Shown piece after piece: positions 7,201-13,707 of a stretch of 13,707 nucleotides of DNA (positions are counted from its first letter, which is position 1; each line of letters opens with the position of its first letter). Origin of the DNA: an uncultured Oxalobacteraceae bacterium (GTDB lineage: Bacteria > Pseudomonadota > Gammaproteobacteria > Burkholderiales > Burkholderiaceae); assembly GCA_946478765.1 (NCBI GenBank), contig CAMLDH010000078.1:1-13707 (forward strand). Reading direction: 5' to 3'. Position numbers and translations under genes: made by a program. The notes beneath the pieces were generated by a model. It searched no databases and was not told the origin of the DNA. It saw nothing but the letters and a program-made list of their open reading frames with translations.

Positions 7201-7290
7201 TTGTATTCATCGGCCCCTCGTCACACCCTCAAACCAGACACGGATCTGCGAGCCATCAGCCGGCGGATGCCGGTCCGAAAACCTATGTTT

Positions 7291-7746
7291 TTATCCCGCA
7301 GCAATACTATTTACATTACCAAGTTCGGCTTTATGCTTGCCATCCGGTCCATATAAAGATTGGGCACTGGCGCGCAGGAAATTGATCGACTGCCGGGTGT
7401 AGTCCAGATGGGTATGAATCAGCACACCGTTGCGATTATTGCGGCTACGCGCTTGCGCGGCACACTCCAATAATTGTTGCCAGGCTTGCTGCAAGCTTTC
7501 GCCGCCAGCCGCTGCAGCGGCATCGGCACCACTACGATCGACCGGAAAACCGAGGGCTGCCAATTGCCGCTCACGCTCATCGTCGAGCTTGGCGATGCGA
7601 TCGGCCAGTTGCTCCTTGCGCTCGGTAAGCGCGGGCATGCTGGCGAAGTCGCCTTTGATCAGCGCCTCCGCTTCGTGGTCCAGTAATTCAAGAAATGCGT
7701 CCACCGCGGAGCGTTCCTTGGTCAGGTGAGCCAGCAGAGTACTCAT
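7291..7746 (-). CDS. flgN: Flagellar export chaperone FlgN
   Basis: FlgN is a cytoplasmic chaperone for the hook-filament junction proteins FlgK and FlgL, delivering them to the FlhA docking platform. The 151-residue protein is helical and rich in charged residues, as in the family: HLTKERSAVDAFLELLDHEAEALIKGDF at about residues 7-34, then LTERKEQLADRIAKLDDERERQLAALGFP at about 41-69. The C-terminal part has the typical NGVLIHTHLDYTRQSINFLRAS and LYGPDGK strings and the common ...IAAG ending. A short Ala/Gly-rich insert (about 72-82) varies in the family. The ATG overlaps the flgM stop (ATGA, 7743-7746), so translation is probably coupled; the stop is TAA. Confidence 0.93.
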   Translation of the reverse strand: MSTLLAHLTKERSAVDAFLELLDHEAEALIKGDFASMPALTERKEQLADRIAKLDDERERQLAALGFPVDRSGADAAAAAGGESLQQAWQQLLECAAQARSRNNRNGVLIHTHLDYTRQSINFLRASAQSLYGPDGKHKAELGNVNSIAAG

Positions 7747-8066
7747 GAGGTCTGTTGCCCCAGCAAATCGCGCACGCTGTCAATCAAGCCATCGGCAATT
7801 TTGCCGGTATTGATCTGGTAGCTGCCGGCACTGATTGCCTGGCGGATTTCGGCGACGCGGGCGGCATCGAAATCACCGTTGCCGGGCTGCATCAACTGGC
7901 TCTGTAATTGACGTATCTGCGCCGTGGTCGAGGTCAGATTGCCGGGCAACGATGCCGTATCGGCGATGACATCCACAGCCGTCGCATGGGTCGCGCCATC
8001 CTTGGACGGCGCCACGGTGGTTGCGGATACCCTGTTTCGCGGGTTAACGGTTTGATCGATTTTCAA
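7743..8066 (-). CDS. flgM: Anti-sigma-28 factor FlgM
   Basis: FlgM binds FliA and blocks late gene expression until it is exported through the finished hook-basal body. With a TTG start at 8066 the protein has 107 residues beginning KIDQTVNP, the family's usual MKI-D start. The N-terminal half is low-complexity, Ser/Thr/Ala-rich and probably disordered, as is usual. The C-terminal sigma-binding part is clear: DFDAARVAEIRQAISAGSY, then INTGKIADGLIDSVRDLL. The TTG has GGGGA (8073-8077) six bases upstream. An in-frame ATG at 8090 would add eight residues but has no ribosome site, and it lies at or before the predicted transcription start from the sigma-28 promoter at 8092-8118. Its stop overlaps the flgN ATG. 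Confidence 0.9.
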   Translation of the reverse strand: MKIDQTVNPRNRVSATTVAPSKDGATHATAVDVIADTASLPGNLTSTTAQIRQLQSQLMQPGNGDFDAARVAEIRQAISAGSYQINTGKIADGLIDSVRDLLGQQTS

Positions 8067-8077
8067 GATATTTCCCC
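8064..8077 (-). promoter_or_regulatory. Ribosome binding site deciding the flgM TTG start
   Basis: On the minus strand GGGGA (8077-8073) is followed by six bases and then TTG (8066-8064). This places the start exactly at the conserved KID N-terminus and agrees with the transcription start expected from the sigma-28 promoter upstream. Confidence 0.75.
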
Positions 8078-8091
8078 AGAGAGTACCCATT

Positions 8092-8118
8092 GTAACGGCA
8101 GTTTGCGATCAAACTTTA
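8092..8118 (-). promoter_or_regulatory. Sigma-28 (FliA) promoter of flgMN
   Basis: Reading the minus strand, TAAAGTTT (8118-8111) is followed by 11 bases and GCCGTTAC (8099-8092). The enterobacterial sigma-28 consensus is TAAAGTTT-N11-GCCGATAA, so the -35 is an exact match, the spacing is exact and the -10 matches in 6 of 8 positions. It lies between the flgA stop and flgM, as for the known class-3 flgM promoter. Transcription should begin near 8084-8087. Confidence 0.88.
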
Positions 8119-8153
8119 GGTATTTATCCGAAAAACCAGCCTGTCATAAGATG

Positions 8154-8888
8154 CTATCTTGGCAATTCCACTGCGCCGTCTCCGCGAACGATGCCGCTGA
8201 CCATTTGGCCGCTCGGCATTTTCACCTGCACGGCAGATCCGACTGCCGCATTGGTCATGGCCTTGCCTTCGGTGCTGGCAACGAATCCCGGTCCTTGTGC
8301 CATCACCTTTACGTTTTGTCCCTGTTGTACCACGATTGCGCCGCGCAACAACTCCAACCGCAGTGGCGCCCCCGAAGCAATGTGGTTGACGGCAACCACG
8401 CCGCTAAGTTGCATTGGATTGGTAATAACGCTGCGCGGCAATGTTGTAAGGTCGCTTTCACGTACCGCAAAATCGGTTGGGCTCAGCGTTTCGCCGGCGT
8501 TGATCGAGCGGGTCGCCACGTAATAATTTCCCACCACAGCGACGTAAGCGGGAACGTAACGTGTCCATGGTTGCGCCGCATTGCAGCGAACGCCGATCGA
8601 CACACGCCCCCACAGGCGGGTGCCGTTCGGTATAAACGGTTCAAGTGCCTCGCAGGAGGGAAGCGTACCCGACATCGGCGTATCGATGGTAATGCTGACC
8701 TTGCCAGGCAGACCGGCGGTCTGATTCAGCAAAAAGCGTTCGATCACCGGCTGTGCGCTGCCGGATAGCGGTACCGGCAGCGGCCTTGCGTTGCTGCCGG
8801 AGATTGTCATGGTGGTCAAAACGAGCAGCGTTCCCAGTTGTGCCAACCCAGCGTGTCTTAGACAGAATCGTTGTACAGGCATCTTCAT
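8154..8888 (-). CDS. flgA: Flagellar P-ring assembly chaperone FlgA
   Basis: FlgA is a periplasmic protein that assists assembly of the P ring (FlgI) around the rod. From the ATG at 8888 the protein has 244 residues, near family length. Residues 1 to about 34 form a Sec signal peptide: a basic start MKMPVQRFCLRH, a hydrophobic core LGTLLVLTTMTI, and a likely cleavage site after SGSNA. The mature part contains the FlgA/SAF-type core: VATRSINAGETLSPTDFAVRESDL, then NHIASGAPLRLELLR, VVQQGQNVKVMAQGPGF, and the ending VGSAVQVKMPSGQMVSGIVRGDGAVEL. Two cysteines (in LPSCEAL and VRCNA) could form a disulfide. Longer in-frame starts at 8912 and 8960 exist without good ribosome sites; I chose 8888 for the signal peptide. 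It is transcribed divergently from flgB. Confidence 0.9.
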   Translation of the reverse strand: MKMPVQRFCLRHAGLAQLGTLLVLTTMTISGSNARPLPVPLSGSAQPVIERFLLNQTAGLPGKVSITIDTPMSGTLPSCEALEPFIPNGTRLWGRVSIGVRCNAAQPWTRYVPAYVAVVGNYYVATRSINAGETLSPTDFAVRESDLTTLPRSVITNPMQLSGVVAVNHIASGAPLRLELLRGAIVVQQGQNVKVMAQGPGFVASTEGKAMTNAAVGSAVQVKMPSGQMVSGIVRGDGAVELPR

Positions 8889-9271
8889 GGATTCGTTATC
8901 TTGAAAAAGCATCGGCGGAGCCGAACAAAATTGTGCGCAGAATATGCGCACCTGTTGCATATAGCGGATTCTAGAGAATTGGGCGCTTTAGCCAACAGTG
9001 GAACTGCGTCACAATTCGCAGGCTATTTAAGCGATTGTGCTGCTGTGCATAGCGGTAGTGTCTCAACGGTTGATCAATAAATCAACTTTTGCCGATTTAA
9101 ATATAAGCCCCTTGATTTGGTGGGCAGTCCGTTTTCTGTTTGCCGCAAGGAGCGAATTGCCCACAAAATCCCCACCTGTTCATGCGATTGCCTGTTGTAA
9201 CCCCGCCTATAATCGTTCTCACCGGAAATTCCCGGGCAACCCGGCCGGTCATATCACAGGGTAGGTCGAAC
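8889..9271. promoter_or_regulatory. Divergent flgA / flgB control region
   Basis: These 383 bases lie between the start codons of flgA (-) and flgB (+) and are AT-richer than the flanking genes. They must carry early/middle flagellar promoters in both directions. On the + strand, TATAAT at 9208-9213 is a good -10 with only a poor -35 (CGATTG at 9185-9190, 17-base spacer), which would fit an activator-dependent class-2 promoter such as one driven by FlhDC. A small palindrome, GTTGAT-N6-ATCAAC, lies at 9069-9086. I could not identify a convincing minus-strand promoter, FlhDC box, or sigma-54 or sigma-28 site here. No coding sequence is supported. Confidence 0.5.
9069..9086. repeat. Small palindrome in the flgA-flgB control region
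   Basis: GTTGAT (9069-9074) and ATCAAC (9081-9086) are exact inverted repeats around a six-base AT-rich centre, followed by TTTT. It could be a regulator-binding site or a weak hairpin; short palindromes occur by chance, so this is tentative. Confidence 0.35.
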
Positions 9272-9697
9272 ATGATTGATAAACTGGATGCAGCACTCCG
9301 CTTCCATCAGGAAGCGCTCAATCTGCGGGGGCGGCGGCAAGAAGTCTTGTCGGCGAATATTGCCCATGCCGATACTCCGAATTACAAGGCACGCGACTTC
9401 GATTTTAGCAGCACGCTGACGGATGCGGTTGAGCGCGGTCGGCAAGCGCAATTCCAATCCCAATCGGTCAGCTTGTCGCTTACCTCGTCGCGACATCTGC
9501 CGGGCGAAGCGGTGGCAACCCAAACTCGCGATGCCGAACTCCTGTATCGCATACCGACACAATCCAGCATCGATGGCAATACCGTTGAAATGGATGTCGA
9601 GCGGGTCAATTTTGCCGACAATGCGGTGCGCTATGAATCCAATCTGACCGTTCTCACCGCGCAAATCAAATCGATGTTGTCGGCAATACAACAATAA
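9272..9697 (+). CDS. flgB: Flagellar proximal rod protein FlgB
   Basis: FlgB forms part of the proximal rod. From the ATG at 9272 the protein has 141 residues, the usual length, and starts MIDKLDAALRFHQEALNLR. The conserved rod-protein motif VLSANIAHADTPNYKARDFDF follows at about residues 25-45. The C-terminal part, DGNTVEMDVERVNFADNAVRYESNLTVLTAQIKSMLSAI, matches the family helix that packs in the axial core. An in-frame ATG at 9140 would add 44 residues with no family resemblance and is rejected. AGGGTAGG (9258-9265) precedes the chosen start. This is the first gene of the flgBCDEFG operon; flgC follows after 18 bases. Confidence 0.95.
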   Translation: MIDKLDAALRFHQEALNLRGRRQEVLSANIAHADTPNYKARDFDFSSTLTDAVERGRQAQFQSQSVSLSLTSSRHLPGEAVATQTRDAELLYRIPTQSSIDGNTVEMDVERVNFADNAVRYESNLTVLTAQIKSMLSAIQQ

Positions 9698-9715
9698 CGA
9701 ATCCGAGGCCAGCCT

Positions 9716-10132
9716 ATGCCGTCTCCCAATGTTTCCCTGAATATTTTTGACGTCGCCGGTTCCGCCATGAGTGCGCAATCGCAGCGCATGAACGTTACTG
9801 CCAGCAACCTGGCCAATGCCGACAGCGTCACCGGCCCCGACGGCCAGCCGTACCGTGCGCGTCAAGTGGTGTTTGCGATGGCGCCGTCGGATTCGCAATC
9901 GATCGGCGGCGTGCGGGTGAAGGGTGTGGTGGAAGACCAGTCGCCGATGCGCATGGTGTACGACCCTAAGAATCCGCTGGCCGACGCCGGCGGTTACGTC
10001 ACCATGCCGAACGTCAATGTAGTCGAAGAAATGGTCAACATGATTTCGGCTTCGCGTTCCTATCAAGCCAACGTCGAAGTGCTGAATACGGCCAAGACCA
10101 TGATGCTGAAAACCCTTACGGTTGGCCAATAA
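9716..10132 (+). CDS. flgC: Flagellar proximal rod protein FlgC
   Basis: FlgC is a proximal rod subunit. The 138-residue protein has the normal family length. Its N-terminal rod motif is [29 protein letters not shown] (about residues 9-37), followed by [14 protein letters not shown]. The middle has [42 protein letters not shown], and the C-terminal helix is [24 protein letters not shown], all typical of FlgC. The ATG lies 18 bases after flgB with a short GAGG upstream. Nothing unusual was seen. Confidence 0.96.
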   Translation: MPSPNVSLNIFDVAGSAMSAQSQRMNVTASNLANADSVTGPDGQPYRARQVVFAMAPSDSQSIGGVRVKGVVEDQSPMRMVYDPKNPLADAGGYVTMPNVNVVEEMVNMISASRSYQANVEVLNTAKTMMLKTLTVGQ

Positions 10133-10186
10133 TACGAACATCGCGTCTGATTAACGGTCGGCGTCTCATTTCAGGAGAAACAAATT

Positions 10187-10858
10187 ATGGCAGTCAGTGC
10201 AACTTCCTCGCTTGGCGATACCTCCGCCTTGGCCGCGGCGGCGGCGGGAACGAATGCAGCTTCCGGTGCCGGCAGCGAACAGCGTTTTCTCAAGCTGCTG
10301 GTCACGCAACTGAACAACCAGGATCCGCTAAATCCGCTCGACAATGCCGAGTTAACCTCGCAATTGGCGCAGATGAGCACGGTGAGCGGTGTCGAAAAGA
10401 TGAACACCACATTGCAGTCGCTGGTCGATCAAAGTGGGTCCAGCCAAGTGTTGCAGGCAGCATCGCTGATCGGCCACACGGTGCTCGCACCAAGCAATAC
10501 GCTGGCGTTGGGTAGCGACGGGGCAACGCCATTCGGCATTGATATGCAGGGCTCGGCCAAGTCGGTCAAGGTGACGATTGCCGATGCTGCCGGCAATGAC
10601 GTGCGCACATACGATTTGGGCGAGTTGCCGATGGGCGCTAAAAACATGTCGTGGGATGGTAAGAACGACAACGGTGAGCAGATGGCGCAGGGGGCTTACA
10701 AAGTCAGCGTGGTCGCGATGGATGGCGACCAACGGGTATCCGCGAATACGCTGGGCTTTGCCCAAGTCGTCAGCGTGGCGCAGAACAGTACGGGTATCTT
10801 GCTTGATTTGGGCAAGGCTGGCAGCACTAGTTTGAATAATGTCAAAGTGATTCAGTGA
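10187..10858 (+). CDS. flgD: Hook capping protein FlgD
   Basis: FlgD caps the growing hook and guides FlgE polymerisation; it is removed when the hook is complete. The 223 residues are of usual length. After a variable Ser/Ala-rich leader comes the FlgD signature EQRFLKLLVTQLNNQDPLNPLDNAELTSQLAQMSTVSGVEKMN (about residues 30-72). The C-terminal part has the tudor/FnIII-like hook-cap domain: SAKSVKVTIADAAGNDVRTYDLGELPMGAKNMSWDGKNDNGEQMAQGAYKVSV (about 125-177). The start has AGGAG nine bases upstream. It lies 54 bases after flgC and 76 before flgE, in the same direction. Confidence 0.96.
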   Translation: MAVSATSSLGDTSALAAAAAGTNAASGAGSEQRFLKLLVTQLNNQDPLNPLDNAELTSQLAQMSTVSGVEKMNTTLQSLVDQSGSSQVLQAASLIGHTVLAPSNTLALGSDGATPFGIDMQGSAKSVKVTIADAAGNDVRTYDLGELPMGAKNMSWDGKNDNGEQMAQGAYKVSVVAMDGDQRVSANTLGFAQVVSVAQNSTGILLDLGKAGSTSLNNVKVIQ

Positions 10859-10895
10859 GTTCAAGCTTCACTGGTTCGGGATCGTGCATACGCTC

Positions 10896-10910
10896 TGATC
10901 GTTTCGATCA
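10896..10910 (+). repeat. Small hairpin before flgE
   Basis: TGATCG (10896-10901) and CGATCA (10905-10910) are exact inverted repeats with a TTT loop in the flgD-flgE gap, 25 bases before the flgE ATG. It might influence flgE mRNA stability or expression, but a 6-bp stem can arise by chance. Confidence 0.3.
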
Positions 10911-10934
10911 AAGTTAAACTAAAAGGGGAACAAA

Positions 10935-12233
10935 ATGGGTTTTTCTCAGGGAGTAAGCGGACTGAATGCCTCTGCCGGCAACCTCGATGTGATCGGCAAC
11001 AATATTGCCAACTCGGGCACCACCGGTTTCAAAGCCGGTACCATGCTGTTTGCCGATGTCTATGCCGGTTCGCGGGTCGGACTCGGCACCCAGGTGGCGG
11101 GCGTTTCACAGAATTTCACGCAAGGGGCAGTGCAGACCAGCACCCGGGCGCTGGATGTGGCCATTACCAACGGCGACGGGTTTTTCCGACTGTCCAGCCC
11201 CAGCGGTGAAATATCCTACTCGCGCAATGGGCAGTTCAATATGGACAAGAACGGTTTCATCGTCAATGCGGCCGGTTTGCAGGTGACAGGTTTTCAGGTA
11301 GGCGCCAATGGAACCCTTGCCGGCGGCAGTCCGACCGCATTGCAAGTGCCAACCACCGCCATGTCGCCGAATCCGACCGCCGCAATCACTGCACAGTTCA
11401 ATATCGATTCGCGCAGCGCGATCATCCCGGCCGCGACAGCATTCGATGCCAATGATTCGACCACCTACAATTACTCGAATGCAGTCACGATCTACGACTC
11501 GCTGGGCAACTCCCATGAATTAGCGACATTCTTCCGCAAGACGGCTGCCAATACCTGGGATACCTACGCTACTGCGGACGGCTATCCGCTTGATGCGAAT
11601 GGGGCAATGATTGCAGCGACAGCACCACCTTTGGCTCCCCCAGTGGTTGCCAACAGTACGGCACTCGACACAGGTACGCTCAGCTTCACCACCAACGGCA
11701 TCTTGACCTTCGTTGCTGGTCCAAACGCTCTTCCTGTAACCGAACAGATATCATTTGCCGGTCTCGATTTCGCCAACGGCTCCAGCGCATTGAATTTCAC
11801 TGTCGATGTCGCCAGCACCACCCAGTTCGGCAATCTCAATGAGGTGAAGAAACTGACCCAGGACGGCTTTACCTCGGGCACATTAACCTCCTTCGCAATC
11901 GAGCAGGACGGTACTGTGACGGGCAAGTATTCCAACGAGCAGACCAATACTTTGGGACAGGTTGTGCTTTCCTCGTTCGTCAATCCGAACGGCTTGAAGC
12001 CCATGGGCGACAACGTCTGGGGCGAAACTGCGGCGTCCGGGCAGCCCTTGACCGGCACCCCAGGCAGCGGCACCAAGCTCGGGGCATTAACCTCCGGCGC
12101 ACTGGAAGCATCCAATGTCGATCTGACGGCCGAGCTGGTCAATCTGATCATCGCGCAACGTACCTATCAGGCCAATGCGCAGACCGTCAAGACCCAGGAT
12201 CAAGTGCTGCAAACCTTGGTGAACATGCGTTGA
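10935..12233 (+). CDS. flgE: Flagellar hook protein FlgE
   Basis: FlgE polymerises to form the hook, the universal joint between rod and filament. The 432-residue protein is of normal length. The N-terminal axial D0 segment is FSQGVSGLNASAGNLDVIGNNIANSGTTGFKAG (residues 3-35). Next come the hook/rod family strands GAVQTSTRALDVAITNGDGFF and YSRNGQFNMDKNGFIVNAAGLQVTGF. The variable surface domains occupy the middle, including AVTIYDSLGNSHELATFF. The C-terminal D0 helix reads GALEASNVDLTAELVNLIIAQRTYQANAQTVKTQDQVLQTLVNMR. AGGGGA (10923-10928) precedes the ATG. FlgE is abundant, which fits a strong ribosome site. Nothing unusual was noted. Confidence 0.97.
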   Translation: MGFSQGVSGLNASAGNLDVIGNNIANSGTTGFKAGTMLFADVYAGSRVGLGTQVAGVSQNFTQGAVQTSTRALDVAITNGDGFFRLSSPSGEISYSRNGQFNMDKNGFIVNAAGLQVTGFQVGANGTLAGGSPTALQVPTTAMSPNPTAAITAQFNIDSRSAIIPAATAFDANDSTTYNYSNAVTIYDSLGNSHELATFFRKTAANTWDTYATADGYPLDANGAMIAATAPPLAPPVVANSTALDTGTLSFTTNGILTFVAGPNALPVTEQISFAGLDFANGSSALNFTVDVASTTQFGNLNEVKKLTQDGFTSGTLTSFAIEQDGTVTGKYSNEQTNTLGQVVLSSFVNPNGLKPMGDNVWGETAASGQPLTGTPGSGTKLGALTSGALEASNVDLTAELVNLIIAQRTYQANAQTVKTQDQVLQTLVNMR

Positions 12234-12291
12234 TGATGGCGCTTTCGAGTGACATGGTCGTGCGGACAATGACGGGTAGCGGGGAGAACCT

Positions 12292-13035
12292 ATGGATCGG
12301 ATGATCTACATCGCCATGAGCGGCGCCAAGCAGACGATGGAGCAGCAGGCGTCGGTGTCGAGCAACATGGCGAACGTATCGACGCCCGGTTTCCGTGCCC
12401 AGCTCAACAACTTCCGTGCGGTACCGGTGGTGGGCGACGAAGCGCCGACGCGCGCCTTTGTGGTGGCGTCGACGCCGGGCGCCGACATGCGCAGCGGCCC
12501 GATCATGGAAACCGGTCGTACGCTGGATGTCGCGGTGCGCGGCGACGGCTGGCTGGTAGTGCAGATGCCGGACGGCAGCGAGGCTTATACCAGAACCGGC
12601 AATCTGCAGGTCGGCGCCGAGGGGCAGTTACTGACCATGGATATGCGGCCGGTGGTGGGTGAGGCTGGCCCTCTGGTGGTGCCGCCTGGATCGGCACTGG
12701 CGATTGCCAAGAATGGTCTGATTAGTGCGCTGGGGGCAGGTGATCCGGCTGTTGGCGCCGCTGAAGTTGGCCGCTTGAAGCTGGTCAACCCGGCTAACGT
12801 CGACCTGGTGCGCGGCGATGATGGCATGTTCCGCATGCGCACTGGCGCAGAAGCGCCGGACGCCGATCCCAATGTGACGCTGCTGACGGGCGTGCTGGAA
12901 GGCAGTAATGTCAATCCGGTCGAGGCAATGGTCGACATGATTGCCAATGCGCGCCGCTTTGAAATGCAGATGAAGGCGGTGCAGACTGCTGACGGTAATG
13001 AGCAGTCAGCAAACAAGTTGCTGGGGACCAGTTGA
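12292..13035 (+). CDS. flgF: Flagellar proximal rod protein FlgF
   Basis: FlgF is a rod subunit next to FlgG. The 247 residues match the family. The N-terminus MDRMIYIAMSGAKQTMEQQASVSSNMANVSTPGFRAQL is characteristic of FlgF rather than FlgG. The flagellar basal-body domain continues with GRTLDVAVRGDGWLVVQMPDGSEAYTRTGNLQVGAEGQLLT. The C-terminal axial helix is LLTGVLEGSNVNPVEAMVDMIANARRFEMQMKAVQTADGNEQSANKLL. GGGGAG (12280-12285) lies six bases before the ATG, and flgE ends 58 bases upstream. A clear 141-base gap with a hairpin separates it from flgG. Confidence 0.96.
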   Translation: MDRMIYIAMSGAKQTMEQQASVSSNMANVSTPGFRAQLNNFRAVPVVGDEAPTRAFVVASTPGADMRSGPIMETGRTLDVAVRGDGWLVVQMPDGSEAYTRTGNLQVGAEGQLLTMDMRPVVGEAGPLVVPPGSALAIAKNGLISALGAGDPAVGAAEVGRLKLVNPANVDLVRGDDGMFRMRTGAEAPDADPNVTLLTGVLEGSNVNPVEAMVDMIANARRFEMQMKAVQTADGNEQSANKLLGTS

Positions 13036-13096
13036 GGCAGTGGTAACCATTGCAGTGCTGATAGATCACCCAGATAAAGCAGTCGGATAAAGAGGT

Positions 13097-13118
13097 AGGG
13101 CGCATCACGATGCGTCCT
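13097..13118 (+). repeat. Hairpin / palindrome between flgF and flgG
   Basis: AGGGCGCATC (13097-13106) pairs with GATGCGTCCT (13109-13118) around AC, giving a 10-bp stem with one G-U pair as RNA; the innermost pair would probably open to make a four-base loop. No T-run follows, so it is unlikely to be a full terminator. It resembles short intergenic palindromes of the TAGGGCGCA type found in many proteobacteria (from memory) and may modulate the flgF-flgG transcript. Confidence 0.5.
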
Positions 13119-13176
13119 GCAAATGCATCTCGACCAGTTTTGAACACGGCCACGGCCCCCTTGCAGGAGTTTTTAC

Positions 13177-13707
13177 ATGATACGTTCTCTTTCGATTGCC
13201 AAAACCGGCCTCGACGCGCAGCAGATGCACCTCGACGTCATTTCCAATAACCTGGCCAACGTCGGCACCACGGGCTTCAAGCGCAGCCGCGCCGTGTTCG
13301 AGGATTTGCTGTATCAGAATATGCGGCAGGTCGGCGGCCAGAGTTCCGACCAGACCCGTTTGCCGTCCGGCCTGCAACTTGGTACTGGTGTGCGGATCGT
13401 CGCCACCGAACGGATTCACACGCAAGGCAATCCGACCAAGACCGATAATTCCAAGGATGTCGCCATTAACGGCAACGGCTTTTTTCAAGTCTTGATGCCG
13501 GATGGTACGACGGCCTACACCCGGGATGGTTCGTTTCAGTCCGATCAGAACGGCCAACTGGTGACCTCCAGCGGTTTTCCGGTGCAGCCGTCGATCACGC
13601 TGCCGCAAAATGCCACCAGCCTGACGATAGGTCGCGATGGTATCGTCTCGGTCACACAGGCAGGCAGTACTGCCAGCGTCCAGGTCGGCCAATTGCAACT
13701 GGCGACT
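13177..13707 (+). CDS. flgG: Flagellar distal rod protein FlgG (5' part)
   Basis: FlgG is the main distal rod subunit. The first 177 residues are present and the frame runs off the right edge; family length is about 260. The start ATG at 13177 has AGGAG (13165-13169) seven bases upstream. The N-terminus [20 protein letters not shown], then [35 protein letters not shown], is diagnostic of FlgG. The FlgG-specific [49 protein letters not shown] and [28 protein letters not shown] follow. It continues the flgBCDEF operon after a 141-base gap. Partial only because of the window end. Confidence 0.97.
   Translation, partial: MIRSLSIAKTGLDAQQMHLDVISNNLANVGTTGFKRSRAVFEDLLYQNMRQVGGQSSDQTRLPSGLQLGTGVRIVATERIHTQGNPTKTDNSKDVAINGNGFFQVLMPDGTTAYTRDGSFQSDQNGQLVTSSGFPVQPSITLPQNATSLTIGRDGIVSVTQAGSTASVQVGQLQLAT

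Larger units (their letters stand above)
6959..7290. other. Non-coding region between fliA and flgN (convergent ends)
   Basis: These 332 bases separate the 3' ends of fliA (+) and flgN (-). I see no gene or conserved peptide. The stretch holds a long inverted repeat (7078-7132) and a leftward intrinsic terminator (7169-7200), both listed separately. The first ~110 bases after fliA show no clear structure, and no good intrinsic terminator for fliA is visible unless the inverted repeat serves that role. Confidence 0.7.

Noticed and set aside
8889..8960. ATG at 8960 or 8912 as the flgA start
   Set aside because: Neither has a ribosome site, and the added residues would bury the signal peptide that begins at MKMPVQRF (8888); not fully excluded.
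9072..9098. Sigma-28 promoter at GCCGATTT upstream of flgB
   Set aside because: The -10-like GCCGATTT is attractive, but no TAAA lies at the required 15-base spacing, and flgB is normally a middle-class gene not dependent on FliA.
9140..9271. ATG at 9140 as the flgB start
   Set aside because: The extra 44 residues have no rod-protein resemblance and lie over the likely promoter; MIDKLDAALRFHQ at 9272 is the family start.
9254..10141. Antisense frame of 295 codons opposite flgB/flgC
   Set aside because: It overlaps two certain rod genes and its composition is typical of an antisense shadow; no promoter or family signal.
10853..10873. CAGTGA / TCACTG inverted repeat over the flgD stop as a terminator
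   Set aside because: The stem is only 6 bp with a 9-base loop and no T-run; flgE belongs to the same operon.
13105..13698. Antisense frame of 197 codons at the right edge
   Set aside because: It lies opposite flgG, whose N-terminus is unmistakable; no supporting motif.

Overview
This is a flagellar gene cluster from a betaproteobacterium, most likely Burkholderiales and probably Oxalobacteraceae-like (Herbaspirillum/Herminiimonas/Collimonas type). The grounds are the gene order flhB-flhA-flhF-flhG-fliA next to a divergent flgN-flgM-flgA / flgBCDEFG block, moderately GC-rich codon use, and the protein sequences themselves. The genus call is inference; there is no rRNA or other marker here.

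Layout. Bases 1-6958 (+) hold the 3' part of flhB, then flhA, flhF, flhG (fleN) and fliA, tightly packed with ATGA/TTGA overlaps or short gaps. Bases 6959-7290 are non-coding; they carry an 18-bp perfect inverted repeat resembling a dispersed intergenic palindrome, and a clear rho-independent terminator facing left. Bases 7291-8888 (-) hold flgA, flgM and flgN, with a very good sigma-28 promoter between flgA and flgM. Bases 8889-9271 are the divergent regulatory region. Bases 9272-13707 (+) hold flgB, flgC, flgD, flgE, flgF and the 5' part of flgG, which runs off the right edge.

How the genes work together. FlhB and FlhA form the core of the flagellar export gate. FlhF (SRP-type GTPase) and FlhG (MinD-like) set flagellar position and number. 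FliA is sigma-28, held by its anti-sigma FlgM until the hook is complete. FlgN chaperones the hook-associated proteins. FlgA helps assemble the P ring. FlgB, FlgC, FlgF and FlgG form the rod, FlgD caps the growing hook and FlgE is the hook.

The outstanding feature is flhF. It encodes 832 residues, about twice a normal FlhF. After a complete B-N-G domain set (to about residue 400) comes a C-terminal extension of about 400 residues that reads as a full-length but catalytically eroded IS4/Tn5-family transposase. The two catalytic Asp positions are lost, while the R-(3)-E-(6)-K part of the family's YREK signature is kept. The gene is uninterrupted and still packed into the operon, so this looks like an in-frame, domesticated transposase domain on a flagellar positioning GTPase. 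The adjacent FlhG is also altered: it keeps the N-terminal DQAxxLR motif that in studied FlhGs stimulates FlhF, but its Walker A/P-loop has lost both lysines. Together these suggest a remodelled FlhF/FlhG system. The remaining genes look ordinary.
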